Positions 27,631 through 36,646 of a stretch of DNA of 49,332 nt are shown here, one piece after another. Both the position numbers and the translations under genes were made by a program. The stretch spans positions 1 through 49,332 of the forward strand of contig CAYWKS010000021.1 of assembly GCA_964458935.1 (NCBI GenBank). The letters are read 5' to 3'. Under the pieces are notes generated by a model. That model was given only the letters and a program-made list of their open reading frames with translations, made no database searches and was not told the DNA's origin. Positions within the stretch are counted from its first letter, which is position 1. Every line of letters begins with the position of its first letter. This stretch comes from CAYWKS01 sp964458935. GTDB taxonomy: Bacteria > Planctomycetota > Phycisphaerae > Phycisphaerales > Zrk34.

Positions 27631-29420
27631 GCCGACGGCCCTCCCCGGCTCGACCGGAAGACCAGCCACAGATGTCCGCCCAGCACGCCCAACGCCAGCA
27701 ACAGCACCGCCCACGACGCGTCCGCATACGCCTCGCGGATCGCCGGGTCATCGACCCACCGGCCCCAACGACCGGTCTCGGCGGCGGCCAGGTTGGATTC
27801 ATCGTGATTCAGCGCGTTGACCGCGAGCTGGTATTCCTGTTCGCCATCGCGGACGTTCCACACGCCCACCGCATCGCCGCGCAGCACCACGCGCCGGTCG
27901 GTCGCCGTCATCGCGATGTCCTCGCCCGTCACCGGGTTGTGCACGGTGAGACGCGCCGCGTCGTCCACGATCAACTGCGTCGTCGTGCCCAGGCGGATGT
28001 TGACCTGCTGCAGGCCGGGCAGCTCCGCCGCCCGCCACCTCACCAGGTTCCACCAAAGCACCGGCCAGTTGACCGTCCGCGTCAGCGACGACAGCGCCGG
28101 GTTGAGTCGCAGGACGATGTCGTGCCGACCGCCGGGGCGTGGGCGGTCGGAGACCAGCGGGGTGTTGCCGGCCATGATGACCGGCGCGCCCTCGTCGGCC
28201 GCGTCGGCCGCGTCCGCGCCCGCGGCCCAGACCACGCCCCCGAGGTTCAGCCCCTCGCAAAGCGGGTGCGACCGGTCGAGCACGAACGGCCCGACGTACG
28301 CCCGGGCCGCCTCCCGGGACACGGCCCGCACCCGCACCACCCACTTGCCCGGCCCCGTGAGCACCGGCTGGTTGCTGTCGGTGACCAGCAGTTGCCCGGT
28401 CGCGCCGGCCAGTTCGGCCCGACCGGTCGAGCGCAGCGCCCGGTGGATGACCCGGCGCAGCGCCGCATCACGGATCGCGGTCTGCACGCGGACCGGCCGC
28501 TCGTCCGGCGGCAGCAGGACCGCCCGATTGTCCAACGCCAGCGCATCGTCGCCGATCGTGACGGTCAGCGCCCCGGTCTCACGCGGCACGGTGAACACAC
28601 GCCGATGCGGCTGGTCCGGCTCGACCGTGATCACCTGCTCCTGCACCGGCTGGGCGGCCCCGTCGGCCCGGACCGTGATCCGCGTCGTCTTGGCCGCGTC
28701 GGCGAAGTTGGCCACCTCGATCAGGCAGCGATGGCCCAGGTCGGCGGTCGCGCGGACGGCGGTGACGATGCCGAGGTTGCTCGTTTCCGATCCGAACGCC
28801 CACCATTGCGCCGCGCCTTGGTCGAAGTCGTCCGGCGGGGCGTGGTCGGTGACCACGAGGATGCGGGCCCGCGGGCCGCCGAGTTCCGACGCCAGCGACA
28901 CCGCCTCGCCGATCGCCGCGCGCGGCGCCTGCGCCGTCCACCCCTTCAACGCCGCCCTGGCCTGTGCGGCGTCGCGGATGGTCGCGCCCATGAGTTGCGG
29001 CTCATCGCCGGCGCGGATCAGCCGCACCGACGCGCCCGAGCCCTCGGCGTCGATCGCGTCGAGCACGGCCCCCCGGCCGCGGTCGCGTGCGCTCCGGCTG
29101 CCCGGGCCCGCGGCGAGCATCGAGTAAGAGTCGTCGAGCACGACCAGCAGCGGGCTCGCCGCCTGGTCGCTGAGCAGCCGCGGGCCCGTCGCCGCCAGCA
29201 CCAGCAGCGCCACTGCCAGCAGTTCGAGGAAGAACAGCAGCGGCGTCTGCAACCGCTGCCGCCGCACCCCGCCTTCGCGCGGCGAGCGATGATCCACCCA
29301 CAGCATCAGCGACGAGACCGAGTGCCGCTGGTAGCGGTTGCGCAGCCAGTAGATCCCCGCCAGCGCCGGCACGGCGACGGCCGCGGCGAGTCCCAGCAGT
29401 GGCAGCGTGAACACAGGCAT
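27627..29420 (-). CDS. BatA-like VWA membrane protein
   Basis: 597 aa. N-terminal BatA/aerotolerance-type double-helix domain ('MPVFTLPLLGLAAAVAVPAL', then 'LLFFLELLAVALLVLAATGP'), with 'NRYQRHSVSSLMLW' between the helices, followed by a VWA domain with MIDAS 'DDSYS' (96-100), beta-sandwich periplasmic regions and a C-terminal helix ('ASWAVLLLALGVLGGHLWLVF'). ATG 29420 is chosen since upstream residues are antisense-like. Coupled by a 4-nt overlap to the 939-aa gene and 71 bp after DUF58. In known MoxR systems such proteins sit in the inner membrane and face the periplasm. Confidence 0.87.
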   Translation of the reverse strand: MPVFTLPLLGLAAAVAVPALAGIYWLRNRYQRHSVSSLMLWVDHRSPREGGVRRQRLQTPLLFFLELLAVALLVLAATGPRLLSDQAASPLLVVLDDSYSMLAAGPGSRSARDRGRGAVLDAIDAEGSGASVRLIRAGDEPQLMGATIRDAAQARAALKGWTAQAPRAAIGEAVSLASELGGPRARILVVTDHAPPDDFDQGAAQWWAFGSETSNLGIVTAVRATADLGHRCLIEVANFADAAKTTRITVRADGAAQPVQEQVITVEPDQPHRRVFTVPRETGALTVTIGDDALALDNRAVLLPPDERPVRVQTAIRDAALRRVIHRALRSTGRAELAGATGQLLVTDSNQPVLTGPGKWVVRVRAVSREAARAYVGPFVLDRSHPLCEGLNLGGVVWAAGADAADAADEGAPVIMAGNTPLVSDRPRPGGRHDIVLRLNPALSSLTRTVNWPVLWWNLVRWRAAELPGLQQVNIRLGTTTQLIVDDAARLTVHNPVTGEDIAMTATDRRVVLRGDAVGVWNVRDGEQEYQLAVNALNHDESNLAAAETGRWGRWVDDPAIREAYADASWAVLLLALGVLGGHLWLVFRSSRGGPSA

Positions 29421-29491
29421 GGGCGGGGTCCAGTTTCCGTTTCCCGGCGCCCCGGCCCGTGCGAGCGGGCGACGGGCAGCCGGGCACTTTC

Positions 29492-30364
29492 CTACGCGAC
29501 GTTGAGCATTTCCGCGGCGACGAGTTCGCCGAGGTCCCAGTCGCCGACGAGGCGTTCGGCGACGAGGGTGGCCATCCGAGCCCCGACGCGGGTGCAGGCG
29601 CGCTGCCAATTGTCCTGGTGGCGGGCGAGGTTGTCGCGGTAGCGCTGCTGCGCCGCGGCGTCGATGAAGACCTCCTGCACCTCGCCGGACTCGCTGTCGA
29701 CCAGCCGCACGTTGCCGCGCTGGGGCGGGTCGGCGTCGGCGGCGGCGAGCACCTGGACGACGTACGCCGCCGACGCCTGGTGCGCAATCTGCTCCAGCGT
29801 GGTCAGCGGGTCGCCCATGAACAGCAGGTCGCTGACGAGGATGCGGATGCCCTGGGGCCGCCAGCGCGGCGGCATCCGCCCCAGCGCCTCGGCGAGCGAG
29901 CCGGCGTGGTCGAAGCCGATCCCTTCCCAGCCCTGCGGCGCGTCGGTCCCGCGGCGGACGCGGTGGCAGCCGTCGGCGGCGAGCCAGGCGGCGTGGGTGT
30001 ACGAGGCGTTGGCGGCCGCGGCGACGGCGGCCGCGGCGATGCCCAGCGCGGCGCGCGGCTTGGCCGACCCCGCCAGCGCCATCGACGCCGACGCGTCGAT
30101 CAGCAGGTCCACGTGCGGGTTGACCTCCTCGCGGTAGAGCTTGACCGTCAGCCGGTCCGAACGCGCGTACGCCTGCCAGTCGATGAACCGCAGGTCGTCG
30201 CCGGGCTCGTAGTCGCGATGATCCTTGAACTCGAGCGACGCGCCGGCGCGGCTTCCGAGCTGCACACCCGCCAGACCCGACGGCACGTGCCGCGGCACCG
30301 CGAGGCTGTAACGCAGGCCGACCCGCTCGCCCTCGGCCAGATACGCTCGGTACGACTCATCCAT
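29492..30364 (-). CDS. DUF58 domain protein
   Basis: 290 aa, cytoplasmic. The DUF58 signature 'DHRDYEPGDDLRFIDW' is at 48-63, preceded by 'GLAGVQLGSRAGASLEFKD'. A VWA-like fold follows with 'VDLLIDASASMAL' as degenerate MIDAS (DASAS). DUF58 proteins are regular partners of MoxR ATPases, thought to act as substrate adaptors. It begins 3 nt after the ABC permease stop, within the same operon. Confidence 0.92.
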   Translation of the reverse strand: MDESYRAYLAEGERVGLRYSLAVPRHVPSGLAGVQLGSRAGASLEFKDHRDYEPGDDLRFIDWQAYARSDRLTVKLYREEVNPHVDLLIDASASMALAGSAKPRAALGIAAAAVAAAANASYTHAAWLAADGCHRVRRGTDAPQGWEGIGFDHAGSLAEALGRMPPRWRPQGIRILVSDLLFMGDPLTTLEQIAHQASAAYVVQVLAAADADPPQRGNVRLVDSESGEVQEVFIDAAAQQRYRDNLARHQDNWQRACTRVGARMATLVAERLVGDWDLGELVAAEMLNVA

Positions 30365-30367
30365 CGC

Positions 30368-31843
30368 TCACAACTCATCCTTCGGCGCGGTCGACGGCGC
30401 GAACGAACTGATCTGTTGCATCCCCCAGGGCGTGGCCATCACGGTCACCGCGATCGCCCACGGCACCAGCAAGAACATCGCACCCTGCCGGGTGTGGTCA
30501 TTGTAGAACAGCGCGATCGGATTCGGCGCCAACCAGTAGCGCATCGGCCCCGACTCGTCCCACATCTGGTGCTCGAAGAGCAGGTACGCCGGCAGCGCAG
30601 GCAGCGCGCAGCCCAGCGCCGCGAGCACCAGCGCCAGCGACCAGGTGTGCCCGGGCCGAATCCACTTCGCCAGCAGGTACCGGCGGAGGAGCAGCGCCGT
30701 GACGCTGTAGCAGTAACCGCACAACGTCACGCCGATCATCATCGTCCACCGCTGCCCCTCGCGGCTCGACCAGCCATCGTCCAGCCCGCCGACGAGCACG
30801 AAACCGGCGATGAGGGCGATCATGAGCCACACCCAAGCCAGCCCGCCCGCGGCGCCGGAGTAGAAGAAGAACGCCACGAAGCGCGCGATCGGCCGACGCG
30901 GGATGGCCCGGCGGACGCGCATGCCCAGCTTGTCGCGCTCGCACACGGCGATGGCCATGGCCAGCCCGGCGAGCACGGCGAAGTACAGGGCCCACCCCCA
31001 AACCAGGTCATTGTCTTTGCGCACGAAGGCCAGCGTGCACGCGACCGTGCCGCTGGCCACCACGATCCCCGTGGCGGTCAGCCGCACGCCCAGGGCGCGG
31101 TTGCTGCTCGGCGGGGAGATCATCGCGATGGAGCAGGCCTGCAACATGGCGATCATGCTGACGGTGACGAACAGCGCCAAACCGACCGCCCACCACATCT
31201 GTCCGCGGTCGGCCAACCCGCCGAACTCGAGCAGCGCGATCGTCCAGCCGATCGCCGTCCATATCGACGTGAAGATCAGCCCGACCAGCCCGAGGCCCAG
31301 CAGCACGCGGAACCCGCGATTGGTGGTGAGCGAAGCGGCGAAGATCGCGGCGTGGATGACCACGATCGTCAGGCCGAAGCCCAGGGCGATGACCCGGAGG
31401 ATCGTCGGCAGGTCCACGCCGCGCATCAGCCACGTCAGTGTCATGAAGGGCATGCACGCCGAGTAGATCAGCACCGCGAGCAACCCCGTGGCCAGCGCTT
31501 TGCCCCAGATGATCGATCGCGGGCGGATCGTCGTGATGAACATCAGGTCCGGGTCGGAGTCGGTATGCTCGGCGGCGAAGCGCACCCCCGCGTAGGCCGG
31601 CAGGAACACCAGGCACGTGACGACGAGGATCGCCTGCAGCGCCATCAGCGCCGCCCGGCCGCCCTCCATGGCGTCCGCCTCGCCGATCATGAGGATCAGC
31701 GACATCGTGATCAGCGACACAAGCAGGAACAGGATGAGCACCGCCGCGAGGAATCGGCCGTTGACCGCTTGCCGCAGCTCCTTGATGACGATCGGATTGA
31801 CCCGGTCGTCGAGGTGTCTCCACGATGCGATGCGATGACTCAT
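30368..31843 (-). CDS. ABC-2 type transporter permease, long paralogue
   Basis: 491 aa with about twelve predicted helices. The N-terminus 'LDDRVNPIVIKELRQAVNGR' closely parallels that of the next-upstream permease, followed by helix 1 'FLAAVLILFLLVSLITMSLI'. The middle conserved 'RGVDLPTILRVIALGFGLTI' also recurs in the paralogue. The C-terminal half adds extra helices. It would form the membrane part of an exporter with the 314-aa ATPase. ATG 31843 overlaps the preceding stop by 4 nt. Confidence 0.85.
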   Translation of the reverse strand: MSHRIASWRHLDDRVNPIVIKELRQAVNGRFLAAVLILFLLVSLITMSLILMIGEADAMEGGRAALMALQAILVVTCLVFLPAYAGVRFAAEHTDSDPDLMFITTIRPRSIIWGKALATGLLAVLIYSACMPFMTLTWLMRGVDLPTILRVIALGFGLTIVVIHAAIFAASLTTNRGFRVLLGLGLVGLIFTSIWTAIGWTIALLEFGGLADRGQMWWAVGLALFVTVSMIAMLQACSIAMISPPSSNRALGVRLTATGIVVASGTVACTLAFVRKDNDLVWGWALYFAVLAGLAMAIAVCERDKLGMRVRRAIPRRPIARFVAFFFYSGAAGGLAWVWLMIALIAGFVLVGGLDDGWSSREGQRWTMMIGVTLCGYCYSVTALLLRRYLLAKWIRPGHTWSLALVLAALGCALPALPAYLLFEHQMWDESGPMRYWLAPNPIALFYNDHTRQGAMFLLVPWAIAVTVMATPWGMQQISSFAPSTAPKDEL

Positions 31844-32673
31844 GAGCTTGCGTCCGTATGGGGGTCGGCGGAGACAACGGCCGAGGCGTACTTCTCGGGT
31901 ATCACGTAGTCGGGCCCGGTCGGCGGGCGATAGCGGTACACGGCGCCGACCTGCATCATCTTCGCGCGAAAGTACAACAGCAGCAGCACGGGTGCGTAGA
32001 CCAAGCCGAGCCCGATGATGACGAACAGTGCTTCAGGCACGGCCAACATCGCGCCCTCGCGGATGAGGGCGACGTTTAACCCCACCACGATCATGACGGT
32101 CATGCCCGCGCCGAACAGGCTGAACAGCCCCCAGCCGATCCCCCCGGGGATCGTGCGGATCATGCACGCCACGCTCAACAGGCTCAACACGCCGACCCAC
32201 GAAAACACCGCATTGACCGCGAGCACCAGCCCGATCGTCGGCAGGTCGATCCCGCGCATCAGCGTACACGCATACGCAAACGGAGCCATGATGCTCAACA
32301 ACATCAGGTCGATGACCAGCGTAGAGAGCGTCTTGCCCCAGAAGATGCGATCGAAGCTCAGCCCGGGCATGAGCATCGCCTTGAATTCGTCGGCAAGGTG
32401 CTCGGCGAAGCAGCGGCCGCCGGCGTAGGCCGGTACCGCGATGACCAGCGTCACCGCCAGCACGTAGCTGTACACCATGAACACCTCGCGCCCCACGTCC
32501 GTGCGATGGGGCTGCCACATCATGACGGACCCGGTGAACACGACCAGGTGCGCCACGAGGAACGCCGCGGCCAGCCCCATCGCCACGCGCGAGCGCAGCG
32601 CCTGCCTCAACTCCTTGACAACGACCGGGTTCATCCCGTCGTCGAGGCGTTGCACCCAATCCACGGCCCTCAC
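31840..32673 (-). CDS. ABC-2 type transporter permease, short paralogue
   Basis: 277 aa, six predicted helices. N-terminus 'VQRLDDGMNPVVVKELRQAL' and internal 'MRGIDLPTIGLVLAVNAVFS' match the 491-aa permease, so the two are paralogues. GTG 32673 is the start: it overlaps the ATPase stop as GTGA, while the longer frame upstream lies over the ATPase gene and is Arg-rich. Likely a heteromeric transporter with the neighbouring permease and ATPase. Confidence 0.85.
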   Translation of the reverse strand: MRAVDWVQRLDDGMNPVVVKELRQALRSRVAMGLAAAFLVAHLVVFTGSVMMWQPHRTDVGREVFMVYSYVLAVTLVIAVPAYAGGRCFAEHLADEFKAMLMPGLSFDRIFWGKTLSTLVIDLMLLSIMAPFAYACTLMRGIDLPTIGLVLAVNAVFSWVGVLSLLSVACMIRTIPGGIGWGLFSLFGAGMTVMIVVGLNVALIREGAMLAVPEALFVIIGLGLVYAPVLLLLYFRAKMMQVGAVYRYRPPTGPDYVIPEKYASAVVSADPHTDASS

Positions 32674-33614
32674 GAGACCTCCCCGCGCGTGACGCTCATG
32701 AAGATCTCTTCGAGGTGGGCGCGGCGCTGGGCGAACTCGAGGATGCGGAAATCGCGGCGGATCAGCTCCATCAGGATGTCGCAGGTCATCTCCTCGGTGC
32801 CGGCGATCTCGGCCTCGACGTGGTCGGCCGCGACGCAGGCCTCGACGACTTGCGGCATCTCCAGCAGTGCCTTGTGCAACTGCTCGGGCGGGCATATGGC
32901 GCGGATGGTCAGCTTGATCCGTGGCTCCTGGTCGGTCGACCCGTTGCCGCGGAGGATCTCGCCGATCGTCCCGGCGGCGACAATGCGCCCATGCTCGATG
33001 ATCACCGCGCCGTCGCAGATCTCGGCCAGCTCGGTGAGGATGTGGGAGCTGATGAGCACGGCCTTGCCCTGCTGGGCGAGCACCTTGAGCAGTTCGCGCA
33101 GCTCGACCCGCGCCCGTGGATCGAGCCCGGCCGCCGGCTCGTCCAGCACGAGCAGGGGCGGGTCGTGGATGATGGCCCGCGCCAGCGAGACCCGCTGCTT
33201 CATGCCCTTGCTCAGCGCCCGCAGCGTCTTGTCGCGGATGCCCAGCAGGTTGGTGAACTCCTCCACGCGCTCGACCGTCCGGTCGCGGTCAGGCTGGCGG
33301 ATGCCATATGCCCGGGCGAAGAAGTCGAGGTACTCGTGGACGGTGATGTCGCGGTGCGTGGGCAGGTTGTCGGGCATGTACCCGACCAGCCGCCGCGCCG
33401 TCTCGGGGTTCTCGATGATGCTCACGCCGTCGATCGTCGCCCCGCCGGCGGTCGGCTCGTCGAGCGTGGCGAGGACCCGCATGGTCGTGGTCTTGCCCGC
33501 GCCGTTGGGCCCGATGAACCCGAAGATCTGGCCCGAGGCGAAGCTGAAGCTGATGCCGTCGACCGCGCGGGTCGGGCCGAAGTGACGTCGGAGATTGGTG
33601 ACCTGGACTCTCAT
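32670..33614 (-). CDS. ABC-2 type transporter ATPase
   Basis: 314 aa. Walker A 'GPNGAGKT', 'ALSKGMKQRVSLARAI' signature, Walker B 'LLVLDEPAAGLDP', 'VLISSHIL' H-loop; the C-terminal 90 residues form the extra domain seen in exporter ATPases of the CcmA/NatA/GldA type. It powers the two permeases encoded directly downstream. The substrate is unknown; position in a MoxR/DUF58/VWA cluster suggests a role in envelope assembly rather than drug export. Confidence 0.93.
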   Translation of the reverse strand: MRVQVTNLRRHFGPTRAVDGISFSFASGQIFGFIGPNGAGKTTTMRVLATLDEPTAGGATIDGVSIIENPETARRLVGYMPDNLPTHRDITVHEYLDFFARAYGIRQPDRDRTVERVEEFTNLLGIRDKTLRALSKGMKQRVSLARAIIHDPPLLVLDEPAAGLDPRARVELRELLKVLAQQGKAVLISSHILTELAEICDGAVIIEHGRIVAAGTIGEILRGNGSTDQEPRIKLTIRAICPPEQLHKALLEMPQVVEACVAADHVEAEIAGTEEMTCDILMELIRRDFRILEFAQRRAHLEEIFMSVTRGEVS

Positions 33615-33638
33615 GGGCGGCGCTGCTGTCCTCCGGGA

Positions 33639-35477
33639 TCAGGGCGAGTGCGGGACGGGTGCGACGAGCCCGAGCACGCACGCCCGGCTGTGCCTGGGTG
33701 TGGAATCGGGCAGGCCCGGTTCCACGAACGGCTGCCCGTCCAGCACGGCGAGATAGGTGTTGGGGGCCAGCCGCCGCGCCTGCTCGCGGGCGCTGGGATC
33801 GCGCAGGTACTGGAAGCTGTCGATCCAGTCCTGCGTATAGAAATCGCGCCACTTCGAGCCGCCGGTTTTGTGGGAGGTGCGTTTGAGCTTGACCTTGGCC
33901 CCGGCCTGGGCGGCGGGCGCGGCGGCGGTGCCGACGGCCTCATACACCGTGCCGTCGGCGTCGGCGTACCACAGCCGCGCCAGCCCGACGCCGAACCCGT
34001 TGGTCGCCACGTAGCCGTCCCCGTCGGCCGCCCGCTCGACGACCAGCCGCTCGCGGACGCTGTCGTGCGGCTTGCGGACCATGAAATGGGCCGGCACACG
34101 CGCGACCACCCAACCCGAATCGAGCCGCTGCCCATGGGTCAGGTCAACGGTCCGCGTCCGCGTATCGTGACCGCTGCGGTCCCGCACCTGGGGCGTCAAC
34201 TCGGTCTGGGGGTCGAACGCGAAGCCACCGCCCGGCGTCAGGGGCGCATAGTAGCCGGCGAACCCGATCGTCACGCCGTGCTGATCGCGCGGGTCACGCT
34301 GGTCGAGCAGGGTGATCGCTTCGATCCGCCGGTCGGCGCCGAACCCCTCGGCCGCGACCGCGTAGACCCAGATCGCCAGGCAGGTGACCAGCGAGATCGC
34401 CGGCACCGTCCACAGCAGCCACATCCGCCGCCGCCGCCGCCCCAGCACCCACAGATTCAGCGGGCCGATCACGATCGTGAACGCGATCATCAGCACCAGC
34501 AATCCGCCGACGGGGACGCTGACGTCCTCGACCACCGGGAAATCACGGTTGGCCTGTTGGGGGCTGCGGGTGACGTACCAGAGCCGCGCGTTGGCCTGCC
34601 ACGACCTGCCCATGCGCCGGTACTGTTGGGGGCTGATCAGGCCGGCATCCTGCTCGGCCAACCGCTGGACCTCGCCGAAGCCCAGCGCGTGCGACGTGAT
34701 GTCGTGGTCCACCTCGGCCGCGCCGTGCACCCGCCAGGGCCCCGCAGGCGTCCAGTCGCCGAGCACGGTCAGGCACCCGCCCAGCGCCACGTACTTGCGG
34801 ATCGCCGATATCACGGCCTGGGGCATCGCATCGACGTCGGCGGCCGTCACCACCAGCCCGTCGTACCGCGAGTAGCCCAGCCAATGGTCCGACCACTGGG
34901 CGGGGGGGATCTCCTGCTGGAAGTAGCGAAGATCGGTGGGCCCCGATTTGGCGTAAGAATCAGCGCGTGTGCGGAAGTTGGCGTGCACCGCTTTGCTCAA
35001 CAGCACGGCCCCGTAGTTGTGGCCGCCATGGTGCACCCGCGAGGCGTGCTGCTTGGCGTGATCGATCGGGGCCATGCTGATGTGCTTAAGTCGCCCGTTG
35101 ACATCGACCCTCAAGTCTCGGCCGTTCAAGGGCAGCGGCGGCTGGAACAGGCTCACCGTTGTCGACGCATGGCCGGCCAGCTCGACGCGGCGGGTGATCC
35201 GGCCGATGCCGATGCCGTAGCCCTTGTATGGCGTCCCCGGCATGGTCAGCCGCACGGCGCGGGGTGAGACGGACGCGTTGGCCAGGAAGATGCGATACTC
35301 CACGTAGCCGTGAAACGTCTCGCCGTGGCTGAAGGTCGTGGGCTGCGGCAGGACCGAGACGCTCACGCCGTTGATCGGCGTTGCGGCGAACGAGCCGGCC
35401 GGCCAAAGGATGACCGCCAGCATCACCGCCGCCACACTCGCCAATCGCATCGGCCCCCAGGGCATGGGTTCACGCAT
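33639..35477 (-). CDS. Exported membrane protein of the MoxR cluster
   Basis: 612 aa. Signal peptide ('MRLASVAAVMLAVILWPAGSFA' within the first 30 residues), a periplasmic N-terminal beta domain, a Rossmann-like stretch ('YDGLVVTAADVD', 'YVALGGCLTVLGDW') resembling a glutamine-amidotransferase fold, two closely spaced helices (about 325-350 and 360-380, with the basic turn 'LGRRRRRMW' between them), and a second periplasmic beta domain. I do not recognise a named family. The start at 35477 overlaps the moxR stop by 8 nt; ATG 35501 is possible. It links moxR to the ABC transporter genes and is probably part of the same complex. Confidence 0.8.
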   Translation of the reverse strand: MREPMPWGPMRLASVAAVMLAVILWPAGSFAATPINGVSVSVLPQPTTFSHGETFHGYVEYRIFLANASVSPRAVRLTMPGTPYKGYGIGIGRITRRVELAGHASTTVSLFQPPLPLNGRDLRVDVNGRLKHISMAPIDHAKQHASRVHHGGHNYGAVLLSKAVHANFRTRADSYAKSGPTDLRYFQQEIPPAQWSDHWLGYSRYDGLVVTAADVDAMPQAVISAIRKYVALGGCLTVLGDWTPAGPWRVHGAAEVDHDITSHALGFGEVQRLAEQDAGLISPQQYRRMGRSWQANARLWYVTRSPQQANRDFPVVEDVSVPVGGLLVLMIAFTIVIGPLNLWVLGRRRRRMWLLWTVPAISLVTCLAIWVYAVAAEGFGADRRIEAITLLDQRDPRDQHGVTIGFAGYYAPLTPGGGFAFDPQTELTPQVRDRSGHDTRTRTVDLTHGQRLDSGWVVARVPAHFMVRKPHDSVRERLVVERAADGDGYVATNGFGVGLARLWYADADGTVYEAVGTAAAPAAQAGAKVKLKRTSHKTGGSKWRDFYTQDWIDSFQYLRDPSAREQARRLAPNTYLAVLDGQPFVEPGLPDSTPRHSRACVLGLVAPVPHSP

Positions 35478-36531
35478 CGCCGGCGGTGACCTCCACGTCA
35501 TTGGGCAGCGACAGGCCCGCCTCGTCGAGGCCCCGCATGAGTCGGTCGATCACGTCGAACGAGCTGACGCGGTCGAACCGCGCCTGGTAGTTCAGCAGCA
35601 CGCGGTGGTTGAGCACGTGCGGCACGACGGCGCGGACGTCCTCGAACCCGACGGTCGGCCGGCCCGCCATCAGGGCGTGCGCCCGGGCGGCCTCGGCCAT
35701 GGCGATCGCCGCGCGGGGCGACGCGCCGTAGCTGACGTACTGCCGCACCGCCTCGATCGCCTCCGACGCGTCGGGGTGCGTCGCCGCAGCCAGCCGCGCA
35801 ATGTACCGCGACACCGGCCGCGGCAGGTAGACCCGCTCCATCACCTCGTACACGCTGAGCAACTGCTCGTGCGACATCGACCAGGTCGTCCGCGGCGGCT
35901 CGCCGCGGCGGCGCGACGAGATGATCGCGTCCATCACCTCCACGTCCGCGCCGCTGACCTGGAGCTTGAACAGGAAGCGGTCGAGCTGCGCCTCGGGCAG
36001 CGGGTACGTGCCCTCCAGCTCGATCGGGTTCTGGCTGGCGAGCACGAAGAACGGATCGGGCAGCGGGCGGGTCGTGCCCATGAGCGTGACGCTCCGCTCC
36101 TGCATCGCCTCCAGCAGCGCCGACTGGGTCTTGGGGCTGGCGCGGTTGATCTCGTCGGCCAGCAGGATGTTCGTGAATATCGCGCCGGGCTGGAAGGTGA
36201 TCTCGCGCCGGCCCGACTCGGTCTCCTGGAGGATGTGCGTGCCGAGTATGTCGCCCGGCATCAGGTCCGGCGTGAACTGCACCCGCTGGAACCGCAGGCT
36301 CATCACCTCGCCCAGCGCCCGGATCAGCGCCGTCTTGCCCACGCCCGGCAGGCCTTCCAGCAGGATGTGGCCGCGGCTGAGGATGCCCACCATCACCATG
36401 CGGTGCAGCTCGGTCCGACCGAGCAGGATGCGATCGAGCTGCTCGAGCGCCGCGTTGGCCAGCTCGACCGCCGGCTGTAACTGGGCGGGGCTGAGCAGGG
36501 TGTCCGATGAATCAGCGGCGGTTGGCGGCAT
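35470..36531 (-). CDS. MoxR-family AAA+ ATPase
   Basis: 353 aa. Walker A 'GLPGVGKT' (60-67), Walker B 'ILLADEINRA', the MoxR 'PDLMPGDILGT' and 'SQNPIELEGTYPLPEAQLDRF' regions, sensor 2 'GASPRAAIAM'. MoxR ATPases work as cytoplasmic chaperones with VWA-domain partners, for example in metal-cofactor insertion or complex maturation. Partners here are the DUF58, BatA-like and double-VWA proteins encoded downstream. Reverse-strand TAAGAT (36544-36549) lies 12 nt before the ATG, leaving little room for a ribosome site. Confidence 0.95.
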   Translation of the reverse strand: MPPTAADSSDTLLSPAQLQPAVELANAALEQLDRILLGRTELHRMVMVGILSRGHILLEGLPGVGKTALIRALGEVMSLRFQRVQFTPDLMPGDILGTHILQETESGRREITFQPGAIFTNILLADEINRASPKTQSALLEAMQERSVTLMGTTRPLPDPFFVLASQNPIELEGTYPLPEAQLDRFLFKLQVSGADVEVMDAIISSRRRGEPPRTTWSMSHEQLLSVYEVMERVYLPRPVSRYIARLAAATHPDASEAIEAVRQYVSYGASPRAAIAMAEAARAHALMAGRPTVGFEDVRAVVPHVLNHRVLLNYQARFDRVSSFDVIDRLMRGLDEAGLSLPNDVEVTAGDA

Positions 36532-36543
36532 GACGTCGTCCCG

Positions 36544-36549
36544 ATCTTA
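36544..36549 (-). promoter_or_regulatory. -10-like hexamer before moxR
   Basis: TAAGAT on the reverse strand, 12 nt before ATG 36531. Predicted leader of about 5 nt, so near-leaderless. It suggests moxR has its own promoter in the 115-bp gap. Confidence 0.33.
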
Positions 36550-36646
36550 TGCGTGCCCCGGTGGCATCTCGGCACAGGGCGCCGGCGGGGGGTGTGAACA
36601 CATCAAATGGCTTTCACGCTGTCGCTGTGGCTCGGTGTCGATCCGT

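Noticed and set aside
25339..27807. 822-aa plus-strand open frame across the VWA genes
   Set aside because: Antisense composition (Arg, Pro, Gln, His) and no domains; the minus strand encodes two MIDAS motifs and membrane helices.
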